Positions 51,618-61,400 of a DNA stretch of 64,000 nucleotides are shown one piece after another. Where the stretch lies: assembly GCA_019188245.1 (NCBI GenBank), contig JAECZO010000104.1, forward strand, positions 1 through 64,000, in the 5' to 3' direction. The notes beneath the pieces were generated by a model. That model worked only from the letters and a program-made list of their open reading frames with translations, made no database searches and was not told the origin of the DNA. A program made the position numbers and the translations under genes. Positions within the stretch are counted from its first letter, which is position 1, and the number at the start of each line of letters is the position of its first letter. This stretch comes from Novymonas esmeraldas. Its lineage: Eukaryota > Euglenozoa > Kinetoplastea > Trypanosomatida > Trypanosomatidae.

Positions 51618-54600
51618 TCAGGTCTGGCGGACGTCCAGCCGTCCGCTGCTCACGGACGTCGGCGCGATGGTGGACGCGCGTGCGGAGACTATGGCAGGCG
51701 ACTTGCCGACCGGGGGGAGCACGTCAGCGGCGCTCCTCCCCTCACCACGCGCCGAGTGCATTGGAGCGGGTCCACGAGCGGAGGCGCCGTCGCTGAGTCG
51801 CCGACACGAGACGCCGACTGTGTCTCTGGCAGGAGAGCGGCCGCCGCCACCGTTGCTGCCGATGCGGTCCTGCGTTGGCGGTGGCGGCGGGGGTGTGCCG
51901 GAGGCACCGGCTGTGGCCGCGGCGGTCTCGTGGCTCTGCGGCGGATACCGGGTGGCGCGGTCGGCGGCGCCGAGGCCACCAGCTGATGGACGGTTGGCGG
52001 GGGCGCGTCCGACGGTAGCGTTGGAGAGGTGAAGGGAGCTGGTGCTGACATCAGCGACGGCCACGTCGCCAGGCGGATGCGGCGACCGGCGCGCGCGCGA
52101 GGCGGCGTCAAGCGTGTTGGAGCTCGGCCCCCTCGCGCTGGTGGCGGCAGACTGCTCCGCGAGGGAGGAGCGCTGCGGCTGCGACGGCTGCGGTGGCGCC
52201 TGCGGCCGACTAAGCCGCCGCTGCGTTGGCGGCGAGTCGAGCTGCGTCGGGGACGAGGGCGGCTCCCCCGCCATGTCGCCCGAGCCGAGCGTCGCGATGC
52301 TGCTCCGGCGCTGCTTGCCCTCCTCCATGCGGTCCTGCCGCTCCACCCGCAAGCGCTGCTTCTCGCGCTCCTGGTCGTAGCGCTTGCAGAAGTTGGACAA
52401 GATGCGCAGCACCTCGTTCAGCGAGAACGTCTCCTTCCTCTCGCACAAGAACTCCTGCAGCCTCTCCGTTTTGCCGTTGATGGACTCCGCGAGCTTCTCC
52501 ACCTGCTCCAGCTCTGGAAGAGAGCGGTAGATGAACTTGCCCAACACGTTCGTCCAGCGGGGGTCGTTCTTCAGCTCCTCGATCAGCGTCTTGCACTTCT
52601 GCAGACGGCCCCGCAGCTTCCGGAGCTCTTGCTCGATGCTGGCCACGTCGATGTCGCGGCCCTCGTCCACGGCCGGCATCAGCTCGCTCGTCACCTCTTG
52701 CAGGTGTGGGTTCACCGAGTCTAGAATTTCGGCCACGTGCTGCAGCAGCGTGCTCTTGCCGTCGGTGGACCGGAAGTCCATGATCTGCGGGAGCTGCGTG
52801 ATGGGGAAGCCCGTCGCCCCTTGGAAGCGGCTTCCCTTGTTCAAGAAGTTGCTCACCTCGAGGAGGAAGAAGAGCATGTCCGGCAGCGATGGGGAGGCGA
52901 AGATCGTGTCGATCGCGCGGTCCGCCTTGCGCAGCTTCTGCTCCAGGTACTCGAGACGCCCCTGCAGCTCGTGGCGGAGGCTCCACGCGTGGATGCGCTC
53001 CGCGTAGTGGTCGATGTGCTGCGTCATCAAGAAGAAGCGAACGGCGGGGGGAAGCTGCTGCTCCTCCGCACGTGACCACGGCCCGCCGTGCTCTCGCTGT
53101 GCCCGCGCGATCGCCTCGATGTCCTCGGAGGTAGGGATGATCTTGAGAAGACCAGAGATGCGCTCCTCGCCGAGCGTCAGGGTGTCGAAGGTGCGCACGC
53201 TCGCCTCGATCTGCTGGATGGGCAGACGAATGAACTTCAGTACGATGCCGACGTTGCGGTCGCGGTTTGGATCGAGAATGCGCTGCACACGCGCCGCGGC
53301 GTCCGCCTCCTCCTCCGCCGCCTGCCTCGGGGCGGACTTGGGGAACAGCGCGAGCAGCTTGTCGCGCACGCCGGCGGACAAGGAGGTCGGCCGCGCCGCC
53401 TTGAAGATCGCATCGTCAGAGTCGCCGACGGCGCCGTTGATCGGCACGTTGCGCGTTGTGCTGCTGTTCGGCACCGCGGCCGCTGCGGTGGTCGCGGCAC
53501 CGACACGCTTGCCGGGCGGCGGCGGCGGCGGTGGTGCGCCGTTGAGCCCCGACGGAGGCGGCGGTGGCGGCGGTGGTGCGCCGTTGGCCCCCGGCGGCGG
53601 CGGTGGCGGTCGCGGCCCGCCAGTCGGGGGCGGAAGGCCGGGCGGCGGCGGCGGCGGCGGTGGTGCGCCGTTGGGCCCCGACGGAGGCGGCGGCGGCGGC
53701 GGCAGGCCGACCGGAGGACTGGGTGCCCCCGCACCACCGCTGCGTGTGGACGGTGGCGGAGGCGGCGGCGGCGGTGCGGGTGCAGAGCCGCCCGGGACGC
53801 TGGCGAGTGTCTTCGGCCCCGACGACGACGGCGGTGGTGGCGGCGGTGGCGGTGGCAAGCCGGCTGGGGGTGAGGCTCCGGCTGCAGGCGGAGGCGGTGG
53901 TGGGGGCGGCGGCGGCAGGGCCGCTGGTGGTCGCGCCGTCGGCGTCGGTGCGGAGGCGGCGCTCATCGACGTGCTGGGACTGCCGTTGCTGTCGGCACTG
54001 CTGCACGCCCGCGGCACGCGCGTCTGGGCGGTGGGGTCTGGCTCCGTCAACGACGGCCGGTGCCGCTGCGGGCTCCCGACAGTCCTGCCGCGCTCGCTGA
54101 GAGCCGCGGTCAGCAAGCTCTCGGTGTGTGGCGAGTGCCGTGGCTGGCCGGACAGCTGCGAGTGTGGATACTGCTGCTGCGACGACATGGCGGCCGCAGA
54201 TCCGGGGGCGGCGAAGGCGAAGTACAGGTCCGCCGCGCTGCCGGCAACGCCGGTGGAGGCCCTCGACGGCTCGGCGGCCGCGGCGCCGGAGGAGCGGTGA
54301 TCGTTCAGGTTCACCGCCGCCACGCTGGAGCGGCGCGGCGCCACGACCTTCGCCGACGGCGGCGGTGGCTGCGAGCGGGCCGGGGCGGGGGCGCCGCTGC
54401 TGCTGCTGCCGCTACAGCCACCGTCGGTGGTGTGGGTGTCGCTGGACTCGCCGGCGCCGCTGGTGGAGCGCAGCGAGTGGGGGGAGGGCAACTCCAGTCG
54501 GCTGGCGAGGCGCGAGGTCACGTTCGTGGCCTCGCGCGACAGCGACGGGCGACGCGAGCGCTGCACTGGCGGTGTGGCGGGCTGCACCGCCGTGGGGATC

Positions 54601-56081
54601 GTCGGTGGCAGCGTCACCGGCGGCTCGTACGAGGAGGCCCGCGCCGCGCCGTACCGAACCGTGGTCGGCTGCACCGGCGCTGACGACGTGGCGCCACCGA
54701 CGGGGGTCGAGAGCGGCGACGGCAGCGAGGGGCGCTGGTCGGACACCGCCGCGGCAGCCACCCGCTCCGCACCGCGCGACACGCTCGGCTCCGGCACCGA
54801 CAGCGGGGACGGCCCTCCTCTGCCGCCAAGGGTGTTGCCGCCCATCGACGCGGACGGGGTGGCGCCCTCGCTCTGCGACAGGCGCCGCGGTCTTCCCACG
54901 CTGCCCGCACCGTCGCCAGCGGCGTCGCCGCCGCGGTAGAACTGGAACTCGTGCGGCGACAAGCTCGTCGTCACCATGTCCTCGCCGTTCGCGGCGGTGA
55001 GGATGTCGGCCGTGCTGCTGCGCACGCCGACGGCGCCGTTGCGCTTGTGGTAGGCCGCCTCTATCGCCCTTCGGTTCGTGGGCCGCGGCCGCGACCCGCC
55101 CGTGGCAGCCACTCGCGCAAAGATGTTGTCCATGGCGTCGCGGTTGCTGTTCCTCGAGGCGGTGTAGCCCTTCTGCAGGTAGGCGCGCGCGCTGGTGACG
55201 TTGTCGTCTGTCAGCTTCAATGCGGCGCGTATCTCCTCGCTGCTGCGGTCCGGGAACTCGGACTGCAGCTGGTGCATGGAGCTGTTCGCATCCTGGCCGA
55301 GGCGCATCAGCAGCTGAGGCAGCTCCTCCGCCTCCACGGCCGTCAGAACCTGTTGACGCGAGGCGATGAAGTCGTTCGAGACGGACGCACACCGCTGGCC
55401 GGACTTCTGCGCGAGGATGGCGGCGGCCTCCTGCGCGTCGCCGTTCGTCACGTTCAACGTGCGCACCACCTCCCCCTCCCAGTCCTTCCCCAGATCGAGG
55501 AAGAGCAGCAGTCGTCGTACCGTCTCGTGCGTGCTGTAGTGCAGCTCATCCACGTTCGTCGGTGAGGCGAGCGCCTCGCTCGCCTCACTCTCCAGGATAG
55601 CGAGCATGAGGTCCGTGTCGCCCTCGGCAGCGATCATGACGTCCCGCACGTGCTCCACCGTGGCGCCGTGGGCTTCGGCAACGGACTGCAGATAGTCCTT
55701 CGACACCTCCACCGTGTTGGCACGGGAGCTGCGGCGCAGGGAGGCGCCGGTGCCGCTCATCGACAGCGACCCCCGCCGGCGCCGCTCACCCTGCGATGGA
55801 CGTCGCAGCTGCTGCAGTGAGATGGAGGTGGATGTTCCAGGCTGCGGCGCACCGGCGTCGTCGATGCGAACAGTACTCCGCCGGCGCGGGTGGTCGGGCG
55901 AGCGCACGCGCGCCGCGGCGCCGGCGGACACGATGGGGCCACTCGTGTCGAAGGTGACGTCGCCACCATCCACGGCGTCGGGGACAGTGAAGTGGCTCTC
56001 CGGTATCACGTCCTCCCCGGCCTGCGCGAACTCCACGTAGGTGCTTGACCGCCGCATGGGCGGTGGACGGCGGAACGACAT
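51618..56081 (-). CDS. Formin (FH1-FH2 actin nucleator) with UBA-like N-terminal region
   Basis: A 1487-residue formin. FH1 spans about 710-860 with many poly-Pro blocks separated by Gly/Ala/Ser, the profilin-binding platform. FH2 spans about 880-1260: NVGIVLKFIRLPIQQIEASV, LTLGEERISGLLKIIPTSEDIEAI, LPDMLFFLLEVSNFLNKGSRFQGATGFPITQLPQI and DGKSTLLQHV follow the canonical order. The Ile after NVG and the conserved L-K-DGKSTLL segments suggest a working actin-binding domain. FH2 dimers nucleate and elongate unbranched actin filaments. Unusually, the N terminus (about 125-330) shows no GBD/FH3 that I can see. It carries helical segments resembling UBA/CUE units (ATVEHVRDVMIAAEGDTDLMLAIL; RSSEEIRAALKLTDDNVTSARAYLQ). 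The C-terminal tail is disordered, and no DAD motif is obvious. The ATG at 56081 is clear. Confidence 0.9.
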   Translation of the reverse strand: MSFRRPPPMRRSSTYVEFAQAGEDVIPESHFTVPDAVDGGDVTFDTSGPIVSAGAAARVRSPDHPRRRSTVRIDDAGAPQPGTSTSISLQQLRRPSQGERRRRGSLSMSGTGASLRRSSRANTVEVSKDYLQSVAEAHGATVEHVRDVMIAAEGDTDLMLAILESEASEALASPTNVDELHYSTHETVRRLLLFLDLGKDWEGEVVRTLNVTNGDAQEAAAILAQKSGQRCASVSNDFIASRQQVLTAVEAEELPQLLMRLGQDANSSMHQLQSEFPDRSSEEIRAALKLTDDNVTSARAYLQKGYTASRNSNRDAMDNIFARVAATGGSRPRPTNRRAIEAAYHKRNGAVGVRSSTADILTAANGEDMVTTSLSPHEFQFYRGGDAAGDGAGSVGRPRRLSQSEGATPSASMGGNTLGGRGGPSPLSVPEPSVSRGAERVAAAAVSDQRPSLPSPLSTPVGGATSSAPVQPTTVRYGAARASSYEPPVTLPPTIPTAVQPATPPVQRSRRPSLSREATNVTSRLASRLELPSPHSLRSTSGAGESSDTHTTDGGCSGSSSSGAPAPARSQPPPPSAKVVAPRRSSVAAVNLNDHRSSGAAAAEPSRASTGVAGSAADLYFAFAAPGSAAAMSSQQQYPHSQLSGQPRHSPHTESLLTAALSERGRTVGSPQRHRPSLTEPDPTAQTRVPRACSSADSNGSPSTSMSAASAPTPTARPPAALPPPPPPPPPPAAGASPPAGLPPPPPPPPPSSSGPKTLASVPGGSAPAPPPPPPPPSTRSGGAGAPSPPVGLPPPPPPPSGPNGAPPPPPPPPGLPPPTGGPRPPPPPPGANGAPPPPPPPPSGLNGAPPPPPPPGKRVGAATTAAAAVPNSSTTRNVPINGAVGDSDDAIFKAARPTSLSAGVRDKLLALFPKSAPRQAAEEEADAAARVQRILDPNRDRNVGIVLKFIRLPIQQIEASVRTFDTLTLGEERISGLLKIIPTSEDIEAIARAQREHGGPWSRAEEQQLPPAVRFFLMTQHIDHYAERIHAWSLRHELQGRLEYLEQKLRKADRAIDTIFASPSLPDMLFFLLEVSNFLNKGSRFQGATGFPITQLPQIMDFRSTDGKSTLLQHVAEILDSVNPHLQEVTSELMPAVDEGRDIDVASIEQELRKLRGRLQKCKTLIEELKNDPRWTNVLGKFIYRSLPELEQVEKLAESINGKTERLQEFLCERKETFSLNEVLRILSNFCKRYDQEREKQRLRVERQDRMEEGKQRRSSIATLGSGDMAGEPPSSPTQLDSPPTQRRLSRPQAPPQPSQPQRSSLAEQSAATSARGPSSNTLDAASRARRSPHPPGDVAVADVSTSSLHLSNATVGRAPANRPSAGGLGAADRATRYPPQSHETAAATAGASGTPPPPPPTQDRIGSNGGGGRSPARDTVGVSCRRLSDGASARGPAPMHSARGEGRSAADVLPPVGKSPAIVSARASTIAPTSVSSGRLDVRQT

Positions 56082-57819
56082 GGCGGTGCGTCAAATGGGG
56101 GGGAGGGCCAACACACTGGCACCACTGAACACCGGATGCAGTCTACGTGACGGCCGTGTGTGTTGTGTTGTGTGTGTGTGTGTGTGCCGGTGGTGGTGGT
56201 GAAGGGCTACGAGCGAGGCGCTCACTGTGTGTGGCGCGCTTCCAAGAAGGAAGCACAAGAATGAAGAAGCGACAACAGAGTGCACAGCTTCAACACCCAC
56301 ACACACACACAGACACACGCAGAAGCGAGAGATAGATGCACAGACACACACAACACGCGCGGTGACTGTGCACCCGGTGACGTGCACAAAGCAAACTAAC
56401 AAAAAAAAAAAAGTCAAACAGCAGCAGCGCAGACGAGATGAGAGGAGCGAGAGAGAGAGAGAGAGGGAGGGAGCAGCGAGACAGCAACAACACTCCCACA
56501 GGACAACGTACAATCCTGAGAGAGAGAGAGGCAGGTTCTGCCGAAGGACACACACACGCACACACACACGCACACACACACACAGAGAGACAGCTCTAAG
56601 ACAACACGACAGCGACACAATTTCGAAAAAAAAAAAAAAAGGAGAGAGAGAGAGACGGCGCCAACTGAGGAGGCAGAAGTAAACCAAAAAAAAAAAAAAG
56701 CGGCACAAAACAAAACAGAAAGAGAGGACGAGAGCCCAAAAGTCAAATAAAAGTAAAGTAAAAAAAAAAAAGAAAGAACGACAACAAAAGGAGGAGAGAG
56801 ATGTACACAGACAGACAGACAGACAGACAGAGATGCACACAGAGAGAGGGGAAGAGAGGATGCTGAGAGGAGAGAGAGGAGAGAGTGAGAGAGAGTGAGA
56901 GCACGACAGAGCTCCACACACACACACACACACACACACACACCGACACGGCGAGAAGAGAACAGCAACTGGCAAATAAAAAACAACAACAACAACAACA
57001 ATAAAAAAAAGAAAGAGAGCAGAGACGTGGAGAAGGTGATACGGAGGTTGCTTCCGTACCCACACACGCTGGTCTACCCTTCGCGTGTAGCCCGTTCGTC
57101 CGCGTGAGTGCGTATCTCAGTACGTGTGTGTGTGTGTGTGTGTGTGTGTGCAAATGTTGGGGAGCGAGAGAGAGCGAGAGCGAGGGCGGCAACCACCACG
57201 ATGAAGAAAGAAAGGAGACTGGGGCAGCGGCGGTGGGTGCGTCAGCTCGCTGTAGAAGGAGAAGAGATCGAGAGGGGGAGAGGAAGGGAGCGCACAGACA
57301 CACGCAGGCGCACACAGACGTGGACACCCCAAGCACGCACAGAGAGTGAGAGACAATGGCACAATCGCGCAACCGCCAGAAACTGCAGTAGCAACAGCGA
57401 CAACAGCGAGGAGGACGATGACGATGATGGGCGAGAGGAGGTGAAGAGGAGGAGGAGGTAAAGACGAGCAGAAGCTGCTGAAACCCACTGCCCAGCAGCG
57501 GAGGCTGTGGCCACGGTACGTGTGCGGGTGTGTGTCGACCTCGGTGATGAATGTGGAAGTGAAGTTATGGGAGGAGAGAGAGAGAGGGGGGGAAGCTGAG
57601 GCAGTTCTACTTCACAGCACGCCCATGGGTCCGCAGTGGGGTAATACGTTGCACGTGCACGAGGGATGTGGAAGAAGGAGAGAGAGAATGTGTACGTGTG
57701 TGTACGTGTGTGTCTTCTCTCTCTCCTCTCTTTCTCTCTCTGATACACACGCAAGGGTGCTCACAGACGAAGAAGAAATGTGTGTGTGTGTGTGTGTGTG
57801 TGTAGCAGTAGGTAGTAGG

Positions 57820-57854
<35 letters not shown>

Positions 57855-58484
57855 CGTGTGTGCCAGCGTATCGAACTTGACGTCGTACAGACGACACAGA
57901 CGAGCGTGCACGTTCGTGGTGGTGGTGTGGATCGAAGAGAAAGAGGAGCGAGGAAGAGGACAATGGCGAGGAGGGAGTAGCACGCAGATGTGTGTGTGTG
58001 TGTGTGTGACTGTGACAAGCCAGAGAGCGAGAGACGCAGACACCCGCTCCCTCGTCACCACCACCACCACCACCACCGCCCTCAACAGGTACACCCGTGT
58101 GTGAGAGGAGGTGCGAAGGTGGAGAAGCAACAACACACACTATCTTTTTTTTTTTTTTTTTAGGGGCAGCAACAAGGTGGCAAGGCAGTCACGTCTCGGT
58201 CATCGCTGATCACGGGCTGCACAGTTACGCGGTCATACTTAGGTGTGTGGAGAGACGCAGAGGACTCTGTGTTCGTATGCACCTGTGTGTGTGGGTGGGG
58301 GTGTGTGAGCCGCGTCACACACACTGTGTGTTGTGTTTGTTTGTCTTCCTCTCGTTTTTTTTTTTTTTTCTTGGCTCAGTCATCCTCTTCCACGTTTCCA
58401 AGGCGTCCATCGCACCTCATCAGCACCGAGACACACAAACAGGCACACACAGACCACACACAGACCACATGGACGGCGGTGGTG
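56082..58484. other. Long intergenic spacer between Brr2-type helicase and formin
   Basis: About 2.4 kb without a supportable gene. Several A tracts (56400-56412, 56626-56640, 56686-56699, 56759-56771) are poly-T tracts on the minus strand. CA repeats lie at 56917-56943, GT repeats at 57125-57151, 57779-57803 and 57822-57852, and AAC/GAC-like triplets near 56983-57001. T tracts at 58144-58160 and 58356-58370 become A tracts in the transcript 3' of the helicase stop. The repeated poly-T tracts suggest several possible acceptors for the formin mRNA. Confidence 0.5.
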
Positions 58485-61400
58485 TCATGCGTCCTGCTCC
58501 TCGTCTGCGTCGAAGCACACCGGTGCGGATGCGTCAACACCGAGGTAGGACACGCTGGTCAGCACGGCGCGCAGCTCCACGGTATCCAGATCGTCCCCAT
58601 CGAGCCGCGCCACAGGGAAGAAGACGTGGGCGACGAGATGATGAAGCGGTGCGGTGCCGGCGTGGTGCTCCGCGTCCAGCGCCGCCGTGACCGCACTGAC
58701 GCGCAGGGCGAGCTGGCGAGCACCGGCCGCGACCTCCGCTGCCGACGCCCCCGCCGAGGGGCGACGCGACACAATGCACTGCACCCACCACTGCGCCGCA
58801 GAGGCATCGGCGGTGGCGGTGGCGGTGGCCGGAGACGGCGCCTCCGTCCCGGCGGCTGCTGGAGCAGCCCAGCGCACCCGAGCCTCGACGCGCACCACCA
58901 TCGCCAGCACCCCGTCTCTCTCCTCCACGCGCCCCGCAGCGCTCATCGACTCCACCAGCGGCACCGCCGCCGCGTCCTGCACCGCCTCAGCGACGGCACA
59001 CGGCACCACAGCGTCGGCAACGTCGGCGGGCACGACGGCGCGCAGTGCGCTCTCCAGCCGCGGCGCAGCCTCGGCCGGGTTTGTCTGCAGCGCCTGCAGC
59101 GTGCAGCCGCTCTCCACAGCGCGTCGGGCGGCAACAGATGCCCACGTGTTTGCGCGCCAGCACCGCAGCTGCGCTACTGTCGCCTCGCCGTCCCACACCT
59201 GCTGCTCCAGGCACGCCGCCAAACGTATCAGCCGCGCCACCGCCCACGCCTGCGTCTCTCCGTCCAGCATCTCCACCACCGCCGTCACCACCCGCCGCAC
59301 CGTCGGGAGCAGCGCTCGCACACTCTGCACGAGGCGCTGCGCCACCTCGTCCGATATCGTGCCGCAGAGCACGTCGCGCGCTGCGGCCGGCACGGCGGCG
59401 TGGTAGAGAGCGTGACCAGCGTGCGCGTCGAAGGCGGCCGCCGCAGCCGACGCTGCGCCGTCCTCGACCAGCCCGGCAGCGCCGCTGGCGGTGTGGAAGT
59501 GCGCGGCCGGGAGGAGACGACTGCAGTAGGCGAGCACGAGCAGGTACACCTTCACCCCGGCGGCACTGAAGTCCTGGTCGATGTAGCGGACACCCATGGC
59601 GTCTGGCAGGGCACGCGCCATCGAGTGCAGCGCACGGTACTCCGCCGCGTCCGTCACCCGCGCGGCGTCACCGAGGTGCGCCGGCGACAGCTCCGCGCAG
59701 TGGTGGGCCACGCAGCGCCACAGGTACGCGGTGGAGTCGTAAAGCGCCGCCTTCGACTTCTCCGACTCGAGGGACGCCGGCAGGACACGAAGGAGCTCCT
59801 CGGCGGTGCCCACCGCGATGCAGTGGTGGGCGAGGGCCAGACCACGCACCGTCGGCCGCAGCGGAGCGTGGGGGTCCTCCTCCTCCTCCTCTTCTTCCTC
59901 CACCTCCTCCGCCGTCTCCACCTCCCCACTCTCCTCGGCGGCGCCCTCGCCGCGGCGGCGCACGCGCAGCTCCTCCACGCACCTCAGCTCCCGCAAGGAG
60001 CGGACCACGTGCGAGGCGAGGCTCGACGCGTACAGGGAGACATCCGCGGCGGTCGGCACGCCGTAGAAGTGCAGATTTGCCTTGACGTGATGCAGAAGGT
60101 AGTGCGAGGCCAGCACGCGCAGCACATCCACCCGCGTGCGCGCACGGCCCTGCGCAATGGCCGCGTTCACCGTGTCCCGGAAGTCGTCCGCGTAGCGCAG
60201 GCTCGACTCGAGCGGCAGTGGGGCGTTCAGCAGTCGCCCCCACACCCACACCCGCGAGCTGCGCGCGCACACCACCGCCTCGTTCATGGCGCGCGAGGCC
60301 ATCTGCAGGAGCTCCACCGACGAGCAGTCGCGGTACGCCATGCCGCGCTCGCCATCCTCGCTCTCAAACGCAGCCAGTCGCTCACAGCAGCACACGATGG
60401 CGTTGGTGAAGAGCGCAGCCGGCAGCCGCCAGGCCGCGTCGAAGGCGCAGACGAGGCGGAGCGGGAGCAGCGCCTGCGTGCCCGGGTGCACCGCCGGTGT
60501 GTCGATCGCCTCGAGTACTGTCAGCACATCGAGCTCGGTGGTGTCCGTGCTCACGTACGCCACGCCGGCGGCGAGGAAGACGGCAAGTCGCGGGTCGTCG
60601 GTCGCGTGCGCGGCGGACTCCGCGATGACGCTGTCACGGCACCGCAGCAGCACCCGCTGCGCCACCTCACGCGCCTGCCACGCCGTCGGCACGAAGACGA
60701 CCATCGGCACGGCGGCGTACGCGGGCTGGCGGAGCAGCCGCAGCGCTGCGACGACGCCGCTCTCGTACCGGCTGCGCGGCCCCGGCAGCTCCATGCCGAC
60801 CATGCGCACCCGCAGCTGCCGATAGGAGGCGCCGTAGTTGTACTGGCGGCTGACGGGGACCTTCAGCCACCGGCCCACCTCGGCCATGCTGATGAGCGGG
60901 TACGTCAGTCCGAGCAGCCGCGCACGACCCGCGCCGTGTCGCACGAGGAAGGGCTCGCTGTTCAGGCGCGCGACGCACTCCTCCATCGCCTGCCCTTCGG
61001 TGGCTCGCAGGAGCTGCAGATGGTCCACGATGATGTGCGTCACACCGGCCAACACCGCGTCGCCGCGGCGCACCAGGCCGAGAAGACTCTGGCCGGTCGC
61101 AAGCACGATGGTTGCCGAGGCCACGTCCGCCGCAGTGTCGGTCAGCTCGACCACGCGCTGCTTCAGCACCTCGCCGAACTTGTAGCGCCAGTCCAGCGCG
61201 CGCCGGTGCACGACATCGGGGTGACTGGTGAGGTAGAGCAGCTTCCCAGGCCGCAGCGGCTCCTCCGCGGCGCCGGCGTCGCCGTCCTCCGGCAGCCGCG
61301 GCTCCCGCGTCGCATCCCGCATGGCCTCCTCCAGGAGGAAGTGCAACACGAACAGCTCTGCGAGGACCGTCTTGCCACCGCCAGGCGGGACGCCGACGAG

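Noticed and set aside
56091-57067. Hydrophobic minus-strand frames upstream of the formin
   Set aside because: Their Phe/Leu/Ser runs come from poly-T and CT tracts, so the apparent membrane segments are compositional artefacts.
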